This document shows positions 7,592-16,001 of a DNA stretch of 28,921 bases, one piece after another. The notes below the pieces were generated by a model. The model saw nothing but the letters and a program-made list of their open reading frames with translations. It was not told where the DNA came from and did not search any database. Where the stretch lies: the NCBI GenBank assembly GCA_045606685.1, contig JAZUSJ010000198.1, positions 1 through 28,921 of the forward strand, in the 5' to 3' direction. The DNA comes from SVQP01 sp045606685. GTDB taxonomy: Bacteria; Bacillota; Clostridia; Oscillospirales; CAG-272. Both the position numbers and the translations under genes were made by a program. Every line of letters begins with the position of its first letter. Within the stretch, counting starts at the first letter, position 1.

Positions 7592-8487
7592 TTCTTTTCG
7601 ATCGGAAGCCAAAGCTCACAGTATCTTTGGTGTTTCATCTCGCCTTCATACCAATGCGTAAGCAATAACTCCGGTGCATTGGCAAGCTGATATCCAGAGC
7701 TTGGCAACCATTCACTCACAATTCTCTTTCGCAAATCCAAAAAGACTGCCGTAGGAAATCTGCATCGCTCGGTTTCAAAAATTGCATACGTGCCTTTCGG
7801 GATGGTTACATTTTCAAAATACTTTGCACATTCTTCACCAAGTATGCCTCTCTTATTTAAATTGTTGCGACAGTATTCGTTGAGTTGACTTGCAATATAG
7901 AAGTCATACCCTTCATCATCAATATTTGTGACTATATCAAACGTATTGACCACGTCCCCGGATAGCCCCTGAAGGATATATTGTAGAGGTCTTGTAGTAA
8001 CATACATTTCTTCCTCTTGTTTGAAGCGTTCTCCCGGAACACCGGTAAAGCGACGCTTATACCCGGTCAAAATCATTTGTTCTTTTTCTTCAATTCTGTA
8101 ATTCATGACACTACCGCCTTCCAATGATATTTTGATAGACAGGCGAGAAAAGGATTTGAGCGTTTTTCCGTTTATACGCGCTTCGGATGGCGACATGCCG
8201 TGAAACGCGCGAAATGCCTTGGCAAAGCTATCCGGGCTATCGTATCCGTATTTCAAGGCCACGTCAATGACCTTTTCCTTGCCATCTGCAAGCTCAGCGC
8301 CTGCTAGCGACAAGCGACGCATACGAATGTACTCGCCAAGCGTATAGCCGCAGAGGATACTGAACACTCTTGCAAAGTGATAACTTGATGAAAAGCTCTC
8401 TGCAGCGACCTTTTCATAGTCAATTTCCTCGGTCAGATGCGCTTCAATGTAGTCAATTGCCCGTTGCATTCCCACGATCCAATCCAT
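7585..8487 (-). CDS. AraC family regulator with GyrI-like effector-binding domain
   Basis: The 300-residue protein has two N-terminal helix-turn-helix segments of the AraC/XylS type in the first 100 residues (KVAAESFSSSYHFARVFS and DVALKYGYDSPDSFAKAF...HGMSPSEAR) and a C-terminal domain from about 135 resembling GyrI-like/AraC effector-binding folds (VTIPKGTYAIFE, LLTHWYEG). This domain order is typical of Rob/BmrR-related multidrug or small-molecule sensors. The ATG at 8487 is preferred to that at 8511 because GGGAGGG lies six to eight bases upstream. Its last eight coding bases overlap the XRE gene, forming a two-regulator unit. No target gene lies adjacent; the MATE pump is 6 kb away and any link is speculative. 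Confidence 0.9.
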   Translation of the reverse strand: MDWIVGMQRAIDYIEAHLTEEIDYEKVAAESFSSSYHFARVFSILCGYTLGEYIRMRRLSLAGAELADGKEKVIDVALKYGYDSPDSFAKAFRAFHGMSPSEARINGKTLKSFSRLSIKISLEGGSVMNYRIEEKEQMILTGYKRRFTGVPGERFKQEEEMYVTTRPLQYILQGLSGDVVNTFDIVTNIDDEGYDFYIASQLNEYCRNNLNKRGILGEECAKYFENVTIPKGTYAIFETERCRFPTAVFLDLRKRIVSEWLPSSGYQLANAPELLLTHWYEGEMKHQRYCELWLPIEKKC

Positions 8488-8536
8488 CTCTTTATCCCTC
8501 CCATCTGGCAATATTCTATCATAAGCGATAAGAAAA

Positions 8537-8569
8537 ATCCCGACATTTTCTGCGTTTCGATGTCGGGAT
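8537..8569 (-). terminator. Terminator of the CBM9-HAD operon
   Basis: ATCCCGACAT and its complement form a 10 bp stem with a 13-base loop, followed on the minus strand by TTTTTC. It lies 36 bases past the HAD stop and just before the AraC gene. Confidence 0.75.
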
Positions 8570-8604
8570 CATTCATTTGTTCAGGCCGCCGTAGCACCAA
8601 CCTT

Positions 8605-9357
8605 TTATAAATATTCCTCAATCAACGCCGCCACGCTGTTTGTGGTGCGGCTGACGCGCTCGAGCACCACGGGCATGGCACTTTGCATGGCATAGCCGCA
8701 AAAATCGGGGGCGAGAAGCATATCCAGATCGTTCTCACCGTCGCCCACGGTCAGGATGATCTCGGGCTCAATCTCGCGGCACGCGCACAGACAGCGAATG
8801 CCGTTTGCTTTATTGGTACCTACCGGGACAAAATCAATGCCCTGCGGACTTGGCATCAAGCCCTTGATCCGCCCCGGAAACATGGCCTCGCAGGCATCCC
8901 TTACAGCCAAAGCATGCTCCGGACAGGTGTAATAGCCCGAAACCTGATATATACGGTCCACACGCACCCGGTCAATCATCAACACAGTCTCGTCCGCACG
9001 AATATCGCTGTCAGCCAAGGCAGATACACTGCCCCAATCATACGAAGCGGACACGTAATGCGCTTCATACCGATGAATCTCGTGCAACAGCGTCTTGGCC
9101 ATGCGTGGAGAAACACAGGACTTTCCTACAGCGTTTCCCTCGGCGTCTGTCATGACTGCACCGTTACAACCCACCAAAAAGTCATAAGGCACAGCATCCT
9201 TATCCATAAACTTTTTCAAAGAGCCAAGGTTTCTGCCGCTGACCATGCCGAACAAATTGCCTGCGGCGCGCCATTTTTGAATGGCATCCAAATTTTCTTT
9301 ACTGACCGTTCCGCCCACGTTGAGCGTACCGTCGTAATCACAGGCAAGAACCTTCAT
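8605..9357 (-). CDS. Cof-type HAD family hydrolase (phosphatase)
   Basis: The 250-residue product belongs to the HAD superfamily, Cof/IIB group, cytoplasmic phosphatases acting mostly on sugar phosphates, flavin phosphates or nucleotides. Motif I is at the very start (CDYDGTLN, with D7 as nucleophile and D9 as acid/base), a VSGRN segment carries motif II, and GDGENDLDML near residue 200 is motif IV. The cap domain lies between. The substrate cannot be told. The ATG at 9357 overlaps the stop of the upstream gene by one base (TGATG), a strong sign of coupled translation, and homology begins there; longer readings to 9465 run through the neighbour. The pairing with a CBM9-like protein hints at sugar metabolism. 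Confidence 0.92.
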   Translation of the reverse strand: MKVLACDYDGTLNVGGTVSKENLDAIQKWRAAGNLFGMVSGRNLGSLKKFMDKDAVPYDFLVGCNGAVMTDAEGNAVGKSCVSPRMAKTLLHEIHRYEAHYVSASYDWGSVSALADSDIRADETVLMIDRVRVDRIYQVSGYYTCPEHALAVRDACEAMFPGRIKGLMPSPQGIDFVPVGTNKANGIRCLCACREIEPEIILTVGDGENDLDMLLAPDFCGYAMQSAMPVVLERVSRTTNSVAALIEEYL

Positions 9358-9971
9358 CAGTCGATCACTAACTTTCCAAAGTATTCGGGGCGGTGAAAAT
9401 CGGGCGTCTTGGTCTTCACGCGGCTCCACGAGCCGTAATGCACCACGGCCGTTTGGTCTCCGCACTTATAAAAGTTGCCCTTAAAGGCATAACCGCTCAC
9501 AAAGCTCTCCTTACGGATGCCGTAGACCGCATCCAGAATTGAGAATGGGATCTCTGCAACAATGCCCCACTCCTCATCCGTAGCAAAGGGGGTAACGACA
9601 GGCAGCTGTCCGCCCGTCAGATTGATCAGCGGCGTGCGGTTGTCCCTGCCCACACCGCAAAAGGATAGCAGCGTACCCTTCGCATTCATTTCCATGTTGA
9701 TATATCTGCCCGATTCATTGTCCCAGATCGCAAAAAATTCCAAGCAGGAATCGGTATAGACGGGCTGATTGTACTCCTCGTAGACAGCACGGGGATTGGT
9801 TTCCTTGCAGGTCATGCGCAAAACAAAACCAAAGGACTCGATCATGATCAACTGTCCGTAAGTGATGGGCATATATGTCTGACTCCAGGCATACTGATCG
9901 ATCAAGGCCTTGGGTACCCCTGACCAATCCTCGGGGATTTCGGTATAAGTACGAATACGGTATTCCTGCAT
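9357..9971 (-). CDS. Carbohydrate-binding family 9-like protein
   Basis: The 204-residue product has no signal peptide or membrane segment. It resembles CBM9-like stand-alone beta-sandwich proteins seen in Bacillota: a stretch with VYTDSCLEFFAIWD followed by RYINMEMNAKGTLL, then EEWGIVAEIPFSIL and GNFYKCGD near the C-terminus. Family members bind carbohydrate or have unknown roles; catalytic residues are not evident. It starts at an ATG with GGAGG seven bases upstream and a perfect promoter, and is followed with one base of overlap by the HAD phosphatase, so the two are one operon. Lack of export suggests a cytoplasmic role. Assignment rests on recalled family resemblance. Confidence 0.75.
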   Translation of the reverse strand: MQEYRIRTYTEIPEDWSGVPKALIDQYAWSQTYMPITYGQLIMIESFGFVLRMTCKETNPRAVYEEYNQPVYTDSCLEFFAIWDNESGRYINMEMNAKGTLLSFCGVGRDNRTPLINLTGGQLPVVTPFATDEEWGIVAEIPFSILDAVYGIRKESFVSGYAFKGNFYKCGDQTAVVHYGSWSRVKTKTPDFHRPEYFGKLVID

Positions 9972-10003
9972 ATTGAACCTCCAAAAGGGATTTCTTTACG
10001 CTT

Positions 10004-10032
10004 ATTATAGCAGAAAAGCGTGGGGTTGTCAA
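10004..10032 (-). promoter_or_regulatory. Promoter of the CBM9-HAD operon
   Basis: Minus strand: -35 TTGACA (10027-10032), 17-base spacer, -10 TATAAT (10004-10009), preceded by CTGC so an extended -10 (TGC) is present. Confidence 0.88.
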
Positions 10033-10046
10033 TGCTCTTCAAGAAT

Positions 10047-10462
10047 GTCACCCCCGAGTGTCATCCTGAGCGAAGCGAATATTTCACTGCAGAGCAGTGA
10101 AATGGAGCGAAGTCGAAGTTTTGGAGAGGGAGCGGCAAGTTGCCGCGAGCCGATCCAAAACCTGACGAGGGAAATCGCAAAGCGATTTAGCGAGGAAGGG
10201 ATCTGCGAACGGTTTATGACATGCCTGCCTACACAAAGTAACATTTGAAAGCAAACAGTATGGGATACAAAAATGTAACCAAGGCTGAGCAGACACCCCC
10301 AAAAATCCATCGGAGATCCCGCCTACGGCGGTTTTGCTCCGCTCCATTCTATTACGCTGCGCAAAACTTCGACTCCGTATGAAATCCCGAATAGAGGTAT
10401 TTGCAAAACAATACCATGCAATCGGGCTTTCATACTCCGCTCAGGATGACACTCGGGGTGAC
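10047..10462. repeat. MITE-like element with inverted ends, no gene
   Basis: The ends (10047-10072 and 10438-10462) are inverted copies of about 25 bases, differing by one extra C. Inside are further small palindromes, e.g. ATTTCACTGC/GCAGTGAAAT near 10081-10103, GCGGCAA/TTGCCGC near 10133, AAATCGC/GCGATTT near 10172-10188, and an inverted pair of GTCGAAGTTTT. It fills the 563-base gap between the M18 and CBM9 genes. There is no transposase and no credible reading frame. A partial copy lies at 1912-1975. Confidence 0.65.
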
Positions 10463-10502
10463 GGCTCTGCAGATAAATGAAGCATAGAAAGTATGGGCAC
10501 AG

Positions 10503-10530
10503 AAAAAGACGGCATTTCTGCCGTCTTTTT
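10503..10530 (-). terminator. Terminator of the DUF1846-asparaginase-M18 operon
   Basis: A perfect 12 bp stem (10503-10514 with 10519-10530, loop TTTC) with runs of five A and five T lies five bases after the M18 stop. Confidence 0.85.
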
Positions 10531-10534
10531 CGCA

Positions 10535-11833
10535 TTAAATGTGATAGTTCCCTTCCGCATCCAGCTTGATCGCGGTTTCAAAGAACGCGCGGGATGCGTT
10601 GACAATATGCGCATTATCCGCGCAAGCCGCGGTTTCATAGGAGGAGTGCATGGCCAGCTGCGCCATGCCGATATCCACGGTACACATGGGAAGCAGCGTA
10701 TCCGCAATGCTGCCCAAGGTTGAGCCTCCGGGGCTATCCGAACGGTTGGCAAAGCTTTGTGTGGGTACGCCCTCTCTTTTGCACATTTCGGAAAAGAGTG
10801 CGCAGGAAACGCCATCCGTTGCGTAGCTCTGCGACGCGTTTGCCTTGATGACCACACCACCGCCCATACGGGGCGCATTCTGTGCGTCTGAAAGCTCGGG
10901 GTGATTGGGATGCTTGGCATGCGCATTATCGGCCGAGAGCATCATGGATGCAGGCAGTACGCGGCGCAGATCCGTGCCGTTGGCCTCGCACACGCGCTCC
11001 AAGGTATCGCGTAGCCAAAGTGCGCCTGCCCCCTGCTTGGTGCGACTGCCCGTTTCCTCGTTATCAAAGCAAGCCCATACCTGCAGCGTGTTTTGTGCCG
11101 TGGTCGACTGCAAAAAGCCCAGCAGCGTGCCGTATGCGCACATCAGGTTGTCAATGCGCGGTGCTGAGAAAAACGCGTCGTCCGCGCCCCAGATAGTTGC
11201 AGGAGTGCGGTTATACAGATACAGATCCGAGCCGATCACACTCTTTACATCCACATCCGCCGCCTCTGCCACGGTTGCCATCAGGCTCCCCTTGGCACTT
11301 GCCATGCCGTAAAGCGGCATCATATCGGTCTGCGCATTGAATACGTATCCGTCGTTGTGCTTTCTGTTCTGGTGAATGGCCACGTTGGGGATCAGCAACA
11401 GATCGCGATCCACCTTGACGTTGCGCGACTTGACCGCATCGCCCTCCTTGATCACCAGTCTGCCCGCCAAGGACAAGGGCTTATCCAGCCATGTGGACAG
11501 GATCATACCGCCGTAGCGCTCGGTATTGAGCTTGACGTAATCACCGCACCCGTCCGCCTCGCAGACTGCCTTGAGCTTGAAGGTTGGGCTGTCGCTGTGG
11601 CTGGCTGCCAGCATGATAGATTCGATCTTGCCTGCAGGCATGCAGAAAGCAATGATCGAGGTGCCGTTCTGCACCGTATAATAGCAGCTGCCCGGCTCAA
11701 GCGTCCATGCTTCCTGTGCGCCAAGGCGAATAAAGCCTTGCTCGTCAAGCATCTTTGCGGCCGAGTCAACCGCTTGATAAGCCGTAGGGCTGTTTTCAAT
11801 AAATTCCAAAAGCTGTTTTGTATAGATATACAT
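10535..11833 (-). CDS. apeB: M18 family metalloaminopeptidase
   Basis: The 432-residue enzyme belongs to peptidase family M18, dinuclear zinc aminopeptidases, cytoplasmic, often preferring acidic N-terminal residues. Visible signatures: LAASHSDSPTFKLK with metal-binding H79 and a nearby Asp, the long KVDRDLLLIPNVAIHQNR region, FDNEETGSRTKQGAG with the catalytic and metal-binding acidic residues, MSADNAHAKHPNHPE, and an HSSYETAACAD end segment. Length is normal. The ATG has AGAGGAG upstream and lies 12 bases past the asparaginase stop, so it is the third gene of an operon. The combination suggests peptide breakdown and aspartate release. The symbol follows the family and is not proof of specificity. 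Confidence 0.93.
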   Translation of the reverse strand: MYIYTKQLLEFIENSPTAYQAVDSAAKMLDEQGFIRLGAQEAWTLEPGSCYYTVQNGTSIIAFCMPAGKIESIMLAASHSDSPTFKLKAVCEADGCGDYVKLNTERYGGMILSTWLDKPLSLAGRLVIKEGDAVKSRNVKVDRDLLLIPNVAIHQNRKHNDGYVFNAQTDMMPLYGMASAKGSLMATVAEAADVDVKSVIGSDLYLYNRTPATIWGADDAFFSAPRIDNLMCAYGTLLGFLQSTTAQNTLQVWACFDNEETGSRTKQGAGALWLRDTLERVCEANGTDLRRVLPASMMLSADNAHAKHPNHPELSDAQNAPRMGGGVVIKANASQSYATDGVSCALFSEMCKREGVPTQSFANRSDSPGGSTLGSIADTLLPMCTVDIGMAQLAMHSSYETAACADNAHIVNASRAFFETAIKLDAEGNYHI

Positions 11834-11845
11834 ATGAAACTCCTC

Positions 11846-12838
11846 TCATGATACCTTGTCCGCGCCCACCGCCTGAGTAAAGCGTGCGCGGAACTGTGCA
11901 TCGTCGGTGCTGTTTGCCAGCGCCCACATAGTCTTTGCAAACGCGGCCTCGGTGGTCATATCGTATGCCTCCAGTAAATTGAAGCGCTGCTTGATGGTAA
12001 AGCCCACGCGGTAGACCTCCATATCGCTGCCCTCGTGCGCCACCTGCGTTTTGATAATGACCTTTGTATCCCGTTCTGTCAGCATCTGGATCTTATCCGC
12101 AAAGGCCTCGCTATCGTAAACGGGAATGCCGCCCACTCCAAAGCTCTCGATGATCACGGCACGGTACGTATCGGCCAGATAATCAAAAATACCGGGCTGG
12201 ATGCCGGGTGTCAGCTTGAGCACGAACACACGGGGATCAAGCGAATCGTAAAAGACAGGTGCTTCGGCTTTGGGCGCACGGATATAGTGCAGCACCCTGC
12301 CGCCGCGCACCACCGCCACCTCGGGATAATCCATGCTGGAAAAGGCGGAATAGCTCTTGGTGCGGATCTTGGTGGCACGTGTGCCCTCGATCACCTTGCC
12401 GTCAAACACGATACGCACGCCCTGTGCGCTGTCATCTGAGGCATAAATGGCTGCATTGAGCAAATTTTCACGCGCATCGGTGTCGCGCTGCGAGATCGAG
12501 CGCTGCGCACCCGTCAGCACCACGGGCTTGGGGCTTTGCTGGATCAGATAAGAAAGCACGGCTGCACCGTACGCCATGGTATCGGTGCCGTGTGTGATCA
12601 GAAATCCGTCATAATCTGCATATGCATTTCGGATGGTACGCGAGATCTCCAGCCACTGCACGTGGCACATATTGGTGCTGTCCAGATTGAACAGCTGCAA
12701 GGTATCGATCTCGCACACGCGAGACAGCTCGGGTACGGTTTCCAAAAGCTCCCGGGAACAAAGCCCGGGAGCAAGACCCGATTCAGTTGGCGTGGAGGCA
12801 ATGGTGCCTCCCGTTGCGATCAACAAAATCTTTTTCAT
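11846..12838 (-). CDS. ansA: L-asparaginase (type I-like)
   Basis: The 330-residue enzyme hydrolyses L-asparagine to aspartate and ammonia. The N-terminal LIATGGTIAS carries the nucleophile T12, and LITHGTDTMAYGA around residue 85 carries the second Thr-Asp pair; IIESFGVGGIP is a further family stretch. There is no signal peptide, so it is a cytoplasmic, type I-like enzyme. The ATG overlaps the stop codon of the DUF1846 gene (ATGA), and the M18 gene starts 12 bases downstream, so it is the middle gene of an operon. A role in using asparagine-containing peptides as nitrogen or carbon source is likely; regulation seems to be through the single upstream promoter. Confidence 0.95.
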   Translation of the reverse strand: MKKILLIATGGTIASTPTESGLAPGLCSRELLETVPELSRVCEIDTLQLFNLDSTNMCHVQWLEISRTIRNAYADYDGFLITHGTDTMAYGAAVLSYLIQQSPKPVVLTGAQRSISQRDTDARENLLNAAIYASDDSAQGVRIVFDGKVIEGTRATKIRTKSYSAFSSMDYPEVAVVRGGRVLHYIRAPKAEAPVFYDSLDPRVFVLKLTPGIQPGIFDYLADTYRAVIIESFGVGGIPVYDSEAFADKIQMLTERDTKVIIKTQVAHEGSDMEVYRVGFTIKQRFNLLEAYDMTTEAAFAKTMWALANSTDDAQFRARFTQAVGADKVS

Positions 12839-14319
12839 AATTTCACTTTTCCTTTTTTACCGCCTGCTACCGGCTCACAGGTCACGTTGATGCCCAGTCG
12901 CTTATAAATACGCTCGTCCACAGGCGAGAGAATGACCGAGAAGTGCGCATCGCAGCAGCGCAGCTTATCCAGCTGGGCAAGTGCCAACGCGGCATTTTCA
13001 TGCGTTCCCGAGCTGATCGACAGCGCGATCAGCACCTCGTCCGAATGGAGTCTGGGGTTGCTTTGGCGCAAATACTCGGTTTTGAGCTTACAGATCGGCT
13101 CAAGCGCATCCGCGCTGATGATCTTTTCCTCCTTGGGAATACCTGCAAGCTGCTTGAGCGCATTGAGCAAAAGCGCTGCGGAGGGACCGAGCAGCGAGGA
13201 GGTTTTGCCCGTGACCACTGTTCCGTCCGGCATGACCATGGCACCTGCAGGATGCTCAGTTTGCTGTGCTCGCAGCAATGCAGCTGCAATCGCGGGATTA
13301 TAATCCGTACCCACACCTGCTTGCTGCATCAGGATCTTCATCTTGGCAGTCAGAGTTCCATCGCTTCCCTTCTTCTTCTCGGAAACAGCGGTCTGATAAT
13401 ATCTGCGCAACACCTCACGGCGGGCAGCTTCACATACCACCTCGTCATCCTCAATACAAAAGCCGGCCATATTCACACCCATATCGGTGGGCGACTGATA
13501 GGGGGAGGTTCCCTGAATGCTTGTCAGCATGGCACGCAGGACAGGAAAGATCTCCACGTCGCGGTTGTAGTTGACGGTGGTTTGTCCGTATGCCTCAAGG
13601 TGGAAGGGATCGATCATATTGACGTCATCCAGATCAACCGTAGCCGCCTCATAGGCAAGATTGTCGGGATGGCGCAAGGTGAGATTCCATATGGGGAAGG
13701 TTTCAAACTTGGCATATCCTGCACACACACCGTTCTGATGCTCATGGTACAGCTGGGAAAGACAGGTTGCCATTTTTCCGCTGCCGGGGCCGGGAGCGGT
13801 GATCACCACCAGGGGCTTGGTGGTTTTGACAAATTCGTTTTTTCCAAATCCTGTGGGACTGACAATCCTTTCAACATCCGAGGGATAGCCCTCGATCTTA
13901 TAATGCAGATAGCTGTTGACACCCCGCTCTGTCAGCTTCCGACGAAAATCGTCAGCCGCCTGCTGACCTGCATAGCAGGTGATCACAACGCTGTCCACCG
14001 TAAAGGACAAGTCACGGAAAATCTCGATCAGACGCAAAGCATCCTGATCATAGGTGATACCCAGGTCGGCGCGGATTTTATTCTTGGCAATGTCCTCTGC
14101 ATTGACCACCAGAATGATCTCGGCCTCGTCGCGCAAACTCAGCAGCATACGCAGCTTACTATCCGGTGCAAAGCCGGGCAGCACACGGGATGCATGATAA
14201 TCATCAAAAAGCTTTCCCCCGAATTCCAGGTACAGCTTACCGCCGAACTGATCGATGCGTTTACGGATCTGTTCGGATTGCAATCTTACGTATTTGTCAT
14301 TATCAAAACCGATTTTCAT
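12835..14319 (-). CDS. DUF1846 domain-containing protein
   Basis: The 494-residue protein matches the DUF1846 family (cytoplasmic, function unestablished). It is a full-length single-domain member: FDNDKYVRLQSEQIRKRIDQ at the start, VVITAPGPGSGKMATCLSQL around residue 172 (a glycine-rich loop of P-loop appearance, possibly phosphate binding), a YAKFETFPIWNL stretch, and a GVGTDYNPAIAAALLRAQQ region. The C-terminal 150 residues contain further conserved text. It heads an operon with asparaginase and M18 aminopeptidase, which suggests a place in peptide or amide metabolism but does not give the reaction. The ATG at 14319 has AGGGGAT upstream. Promoter at 14359-14387. Confidence 0.9.
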   Translation of the reverse strand: MKIGFDNDKYVRLQSEQIRKRIDQFGGKLYLEFGGKLFDDYHASRVLPGFAPDSKLRMLLSLRDEAEIILVVNAEDIAKNKIRADLGITYDQDALRLIEIFRDLSFTVDSVVITCYAGQQAADDFRRKLTERGVNSYLHYKIEGYPSDVERIVSPTGFGKNEFVKTTKPLVVITAPGPGSGKMATCLSQLYHEHQNGVCAGYAKFETFPIWNLTLRHPDNLAYEAATVDLDDVNMIDPFHLEAYGQTTVNYNRDVEIFPVLRAMLTSIQGTSPYQSPTDMGVNMAGFCIEDDEVVCEAARREVLRRYYQTAVSEKKKGSDGTLTAKMKILMQQAGVGTDYNPAIAAALLRAQQTEHPAGAMVMPDGTVVTGKTSSLLGPSAALLLNALKQLAGIPKEEKIISADALEPICKLKTEYLRQSNPRLHSDEVLIALSISSGTHENAALALAQLDKLRCCDAHFSVILSPVDERIYKRLGINVTCEPVAGGKKGKVKL

Positions 14320-14358
14320 GTTCCCATCCCCTTTTTATATGAAATCAGAATACTCTTT

Positions 14359-14387
14359 ATTGTAGCACAATTCGGCACAAATGTAAA
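14359..14387 (-). promoter_or_regulatory. Promoter of the DUF1846-asparaginase-M18 operon
   Basis: Minus strand: -35 TTTACA (14382-14387), spacer 17, -10 TACAAT (14359-14364) preceded by TTGTGC, giving an extended -10. Confidence 0.75.
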
Positions 14388-14414
14388 TAGAGCATTCGCA
14401 AATTTTCTCGATTT

Positions 14415-15857
14415 TTAGCCGATCAGAATATTGGCTGCTGCACAGAGCGACTCATAAGCCTGAGCAAACTCGGCATAGCTGCGCATTTTTTCGCGGTTCC
14501 ACGTATTCTCGGAGAGTGCGGCCATGCGCTCTGCAACCAATCTGCGCTCCTCGGCAATGCCCTCTGCAACGGTCGGGAAGCTTTTGGGAATGGTGTCTCC
14601 CCATGCCAGCAGCTGACCGCCAAGCACGTTTTGGTTGGCGGGGATCTCGATCGTTACGCCGCGGTAAGGAGAATCGGGATGCACGGGCGTCCAGCGGTAG
14701 ATGCTCCAATCGTATACCTCTTTTTGCGACCAGTATGCCGCAGTGGTGACCACGTACATCGGTCTCCACGAGCTGTTGATGATCTGAAAGCCACCCTCGA
14801 GCAGCTGCGGTGTGGTCTGGTAATAGTTTTCCCAGCTGTGCATGATGATATCCTTGGAAACGAACTCGTTGACAGCGGGTGCAAAGCCTTCCCATGCCAT
14901 GACGCGTTTGCCCTTGGACATGACCGCATCCGCCATCTTCTGCACGAAATTGGCAAGCATGCGCTCGGCAAGATATCTCTTATCGGGATGATCAAAATCA
15001 ATGCCGCAGGATTGTGCATACGCACGGCAGCCTTGGTTTGTCGTCCACTTTTCAATCGCAGCCTCGTCACCGCCCACGTGTACGTACTCGGCGTTGGGGA
15101 ACATATCGCAAAGCTCGCAGAACAGCGCCTGCATGGCCGCCATTGCCTCCTCGGTCTGCGGAATGATATGATCCGTGCCGAAAATTTCGGGATAAGCAAG
15201 GCAGAATTGCGTGCAATGTCCCGGCACGTCGATCTCGGGAATGAGCGAGATGCCGCGCTCGGCCGCGTACTTGTTCAGATACGCAATATCCTCGATGCTG
15301 TAGGAGCGTCCCTCGGTGGCCAGCTTGGGGTACAGCGCGCTTTGCAGCGTGTAGCTTTGGTCGTCGGTAAAATGCAGGTGCAATCTGCTGATCTTATAGA
15401 ACCAGCAAAGATCCACGTAGGAAAGCAGATAGTCAAAGGGGTGCCAGTTACGCGCAAGGTCGATCATGACGCAGCGATGCTCGCAATCGGGCAGATCGCG
15501 GATCTCGCAAACGGGCAGACTGACGCGTCCGTCGCGGACCGAGAGCAGCTGGCCCAGCGTTGCCAGCGCATACTGCATGCCCTGCTCGTCGGCAGCACAA
15601 AGCACCGCGCGAGCGGTCTGCACGCGCAGAGAATACTCACCCGGCTGCATATCGGGATCGGGGCGCAGCACCACGGATGCACCGCGGCCTTCGGTAAAGC
15701 GCACGCCAACCAGTCTTTGCGCGTATCCCGCAAACGCTTTGGCGGGACGGATAAACGCGGGATCACAGATCTCCATAATGGGCATGATGGCCAAAGTCTC
15801 TTGTCTGTAAACGGCATATTTGGGGCACGGGATCAATCCGGGCTTGAAATTTTCCAT
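14415..15857 (-). CDS. Glycoside hydrolase family 20 beta-N-acetylhexosaminidase
   Basis: The 480-residue enzyme has the GH20 fold, which removes terminal N-acetylglucosamine or N-acetylgalactosamine by substrate-assisted catalysis. An N-terminal GH20b-like region is followed by the barrel: MIDLARNWHPFDYLLSYVDL, RLHLHFTDDQSY, the LIPEIDVPGHC strand and HVGGDEAAIEKW with the catalytic pair D264-E265. No signal peptide is seen, so it probably acts on imported oligosaccharides or recycled wall sugars. The ATG has AAAGGA eight bases upstream. It has its own promoter and no sugar transporter next to it. No clear terminator separates it from the DUF1846 promoter. Confidence 0.95.
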   Translation of the reverse strand: MENFKPGLIPCPKYAVYRQETLAIMPIMEICDPAFIRPAKAFAGYAQRLVGVRFTEGRGASVVLRPDPDMQPGEYSLRVQTARAVLCAADEQGMQYALATLGQLLSVRDGRVSLPVCEIRDLPDCEHRCVMIDLARNWHPFDYLLSYVDLCWFYKISRLHLHFTDDQSYTLQSALYPKLATEGRSYSIEDIAYLNKYAAERGISLIPEIDVPGHCTQFCLAYPEIFGTDHIIPQTEEAMAAMQALFCELCDMFPNAEYVHVGGDEAAIEKWTTNQGCRAYAQSCGIDFDHPDKRYLAERMLANFVQKMADAVMSKGKRVMAWEGFAPAVNEFVSKDIIMHSWENYYQTTPQLLEGGFQIINSSWRPMYVVTTAAYWSQKEVYDWSIYRWTPVHPDSPYRGVTIEIPANQNVLGGQLLAWGDTIPKSFPTVAEGIAEERRLVAERMAALSENTWNREKMRSYAEFAQAYESLCAAANILIG

Positions 15858-15899
15858 AATTTGTCCTTTCTCTCCGCACAGGAGTGCTCATATAGGTCT

Positions 15900-15928
15900 A
15901 TTGTAGCACATAACCGCGTATTTTGCAA
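15900..15928 (-). promoter_or_regulatory. Promoter of the GH20 gene
   Basis: Minus strand: -35 TTGCAA (15923-15928), spacer 17, -10 TACAAT (15900-15905), preceded by TGTGC. Confidence 0.75.
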
Positions 15929-15952
15929 TAAAAATGAGAATTTTTTGGTATA

Positions 15953-16000
15953 AAAAAGCAGCAGGAATCTGCTCATTTTTGAACAAATTCCTGCTTTTTT
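15953..16000 (-). terminator. Terminator of the M3 peptidase gene; second copy of a duplicated hairpin
   Basis: A stem based on GCAGGAAT (near 15961) and ATTCCTGC with flanking A and T runs lies immediately after the M3 stop. It shares most of its sequence, including the CTGCTCA...TGAACA loop flanks, with 7296-7345. Confidence 0.8.
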
Positions 16001-16001
16001 C

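Noticed and set aside
10047..10462. CRISPR array or insertion sequence
   Set aside because: Repeats are not evenly spaced and there is no transposase or cas gene; it fits a miniature inverted-repeat element better.
12943..14418. 491-residue open frame antisense to the DUF1846 gene
   Set aside because: A by-product of codon bias opposite a well-supported gene; no recognisable motif.
14631..15953. 440-residue open frame antisense to the GH20 gene
   Set aside because: The GH20 catalytic motifs are clear on the minus strand and the antisense frame crosses the GH20 promoter.
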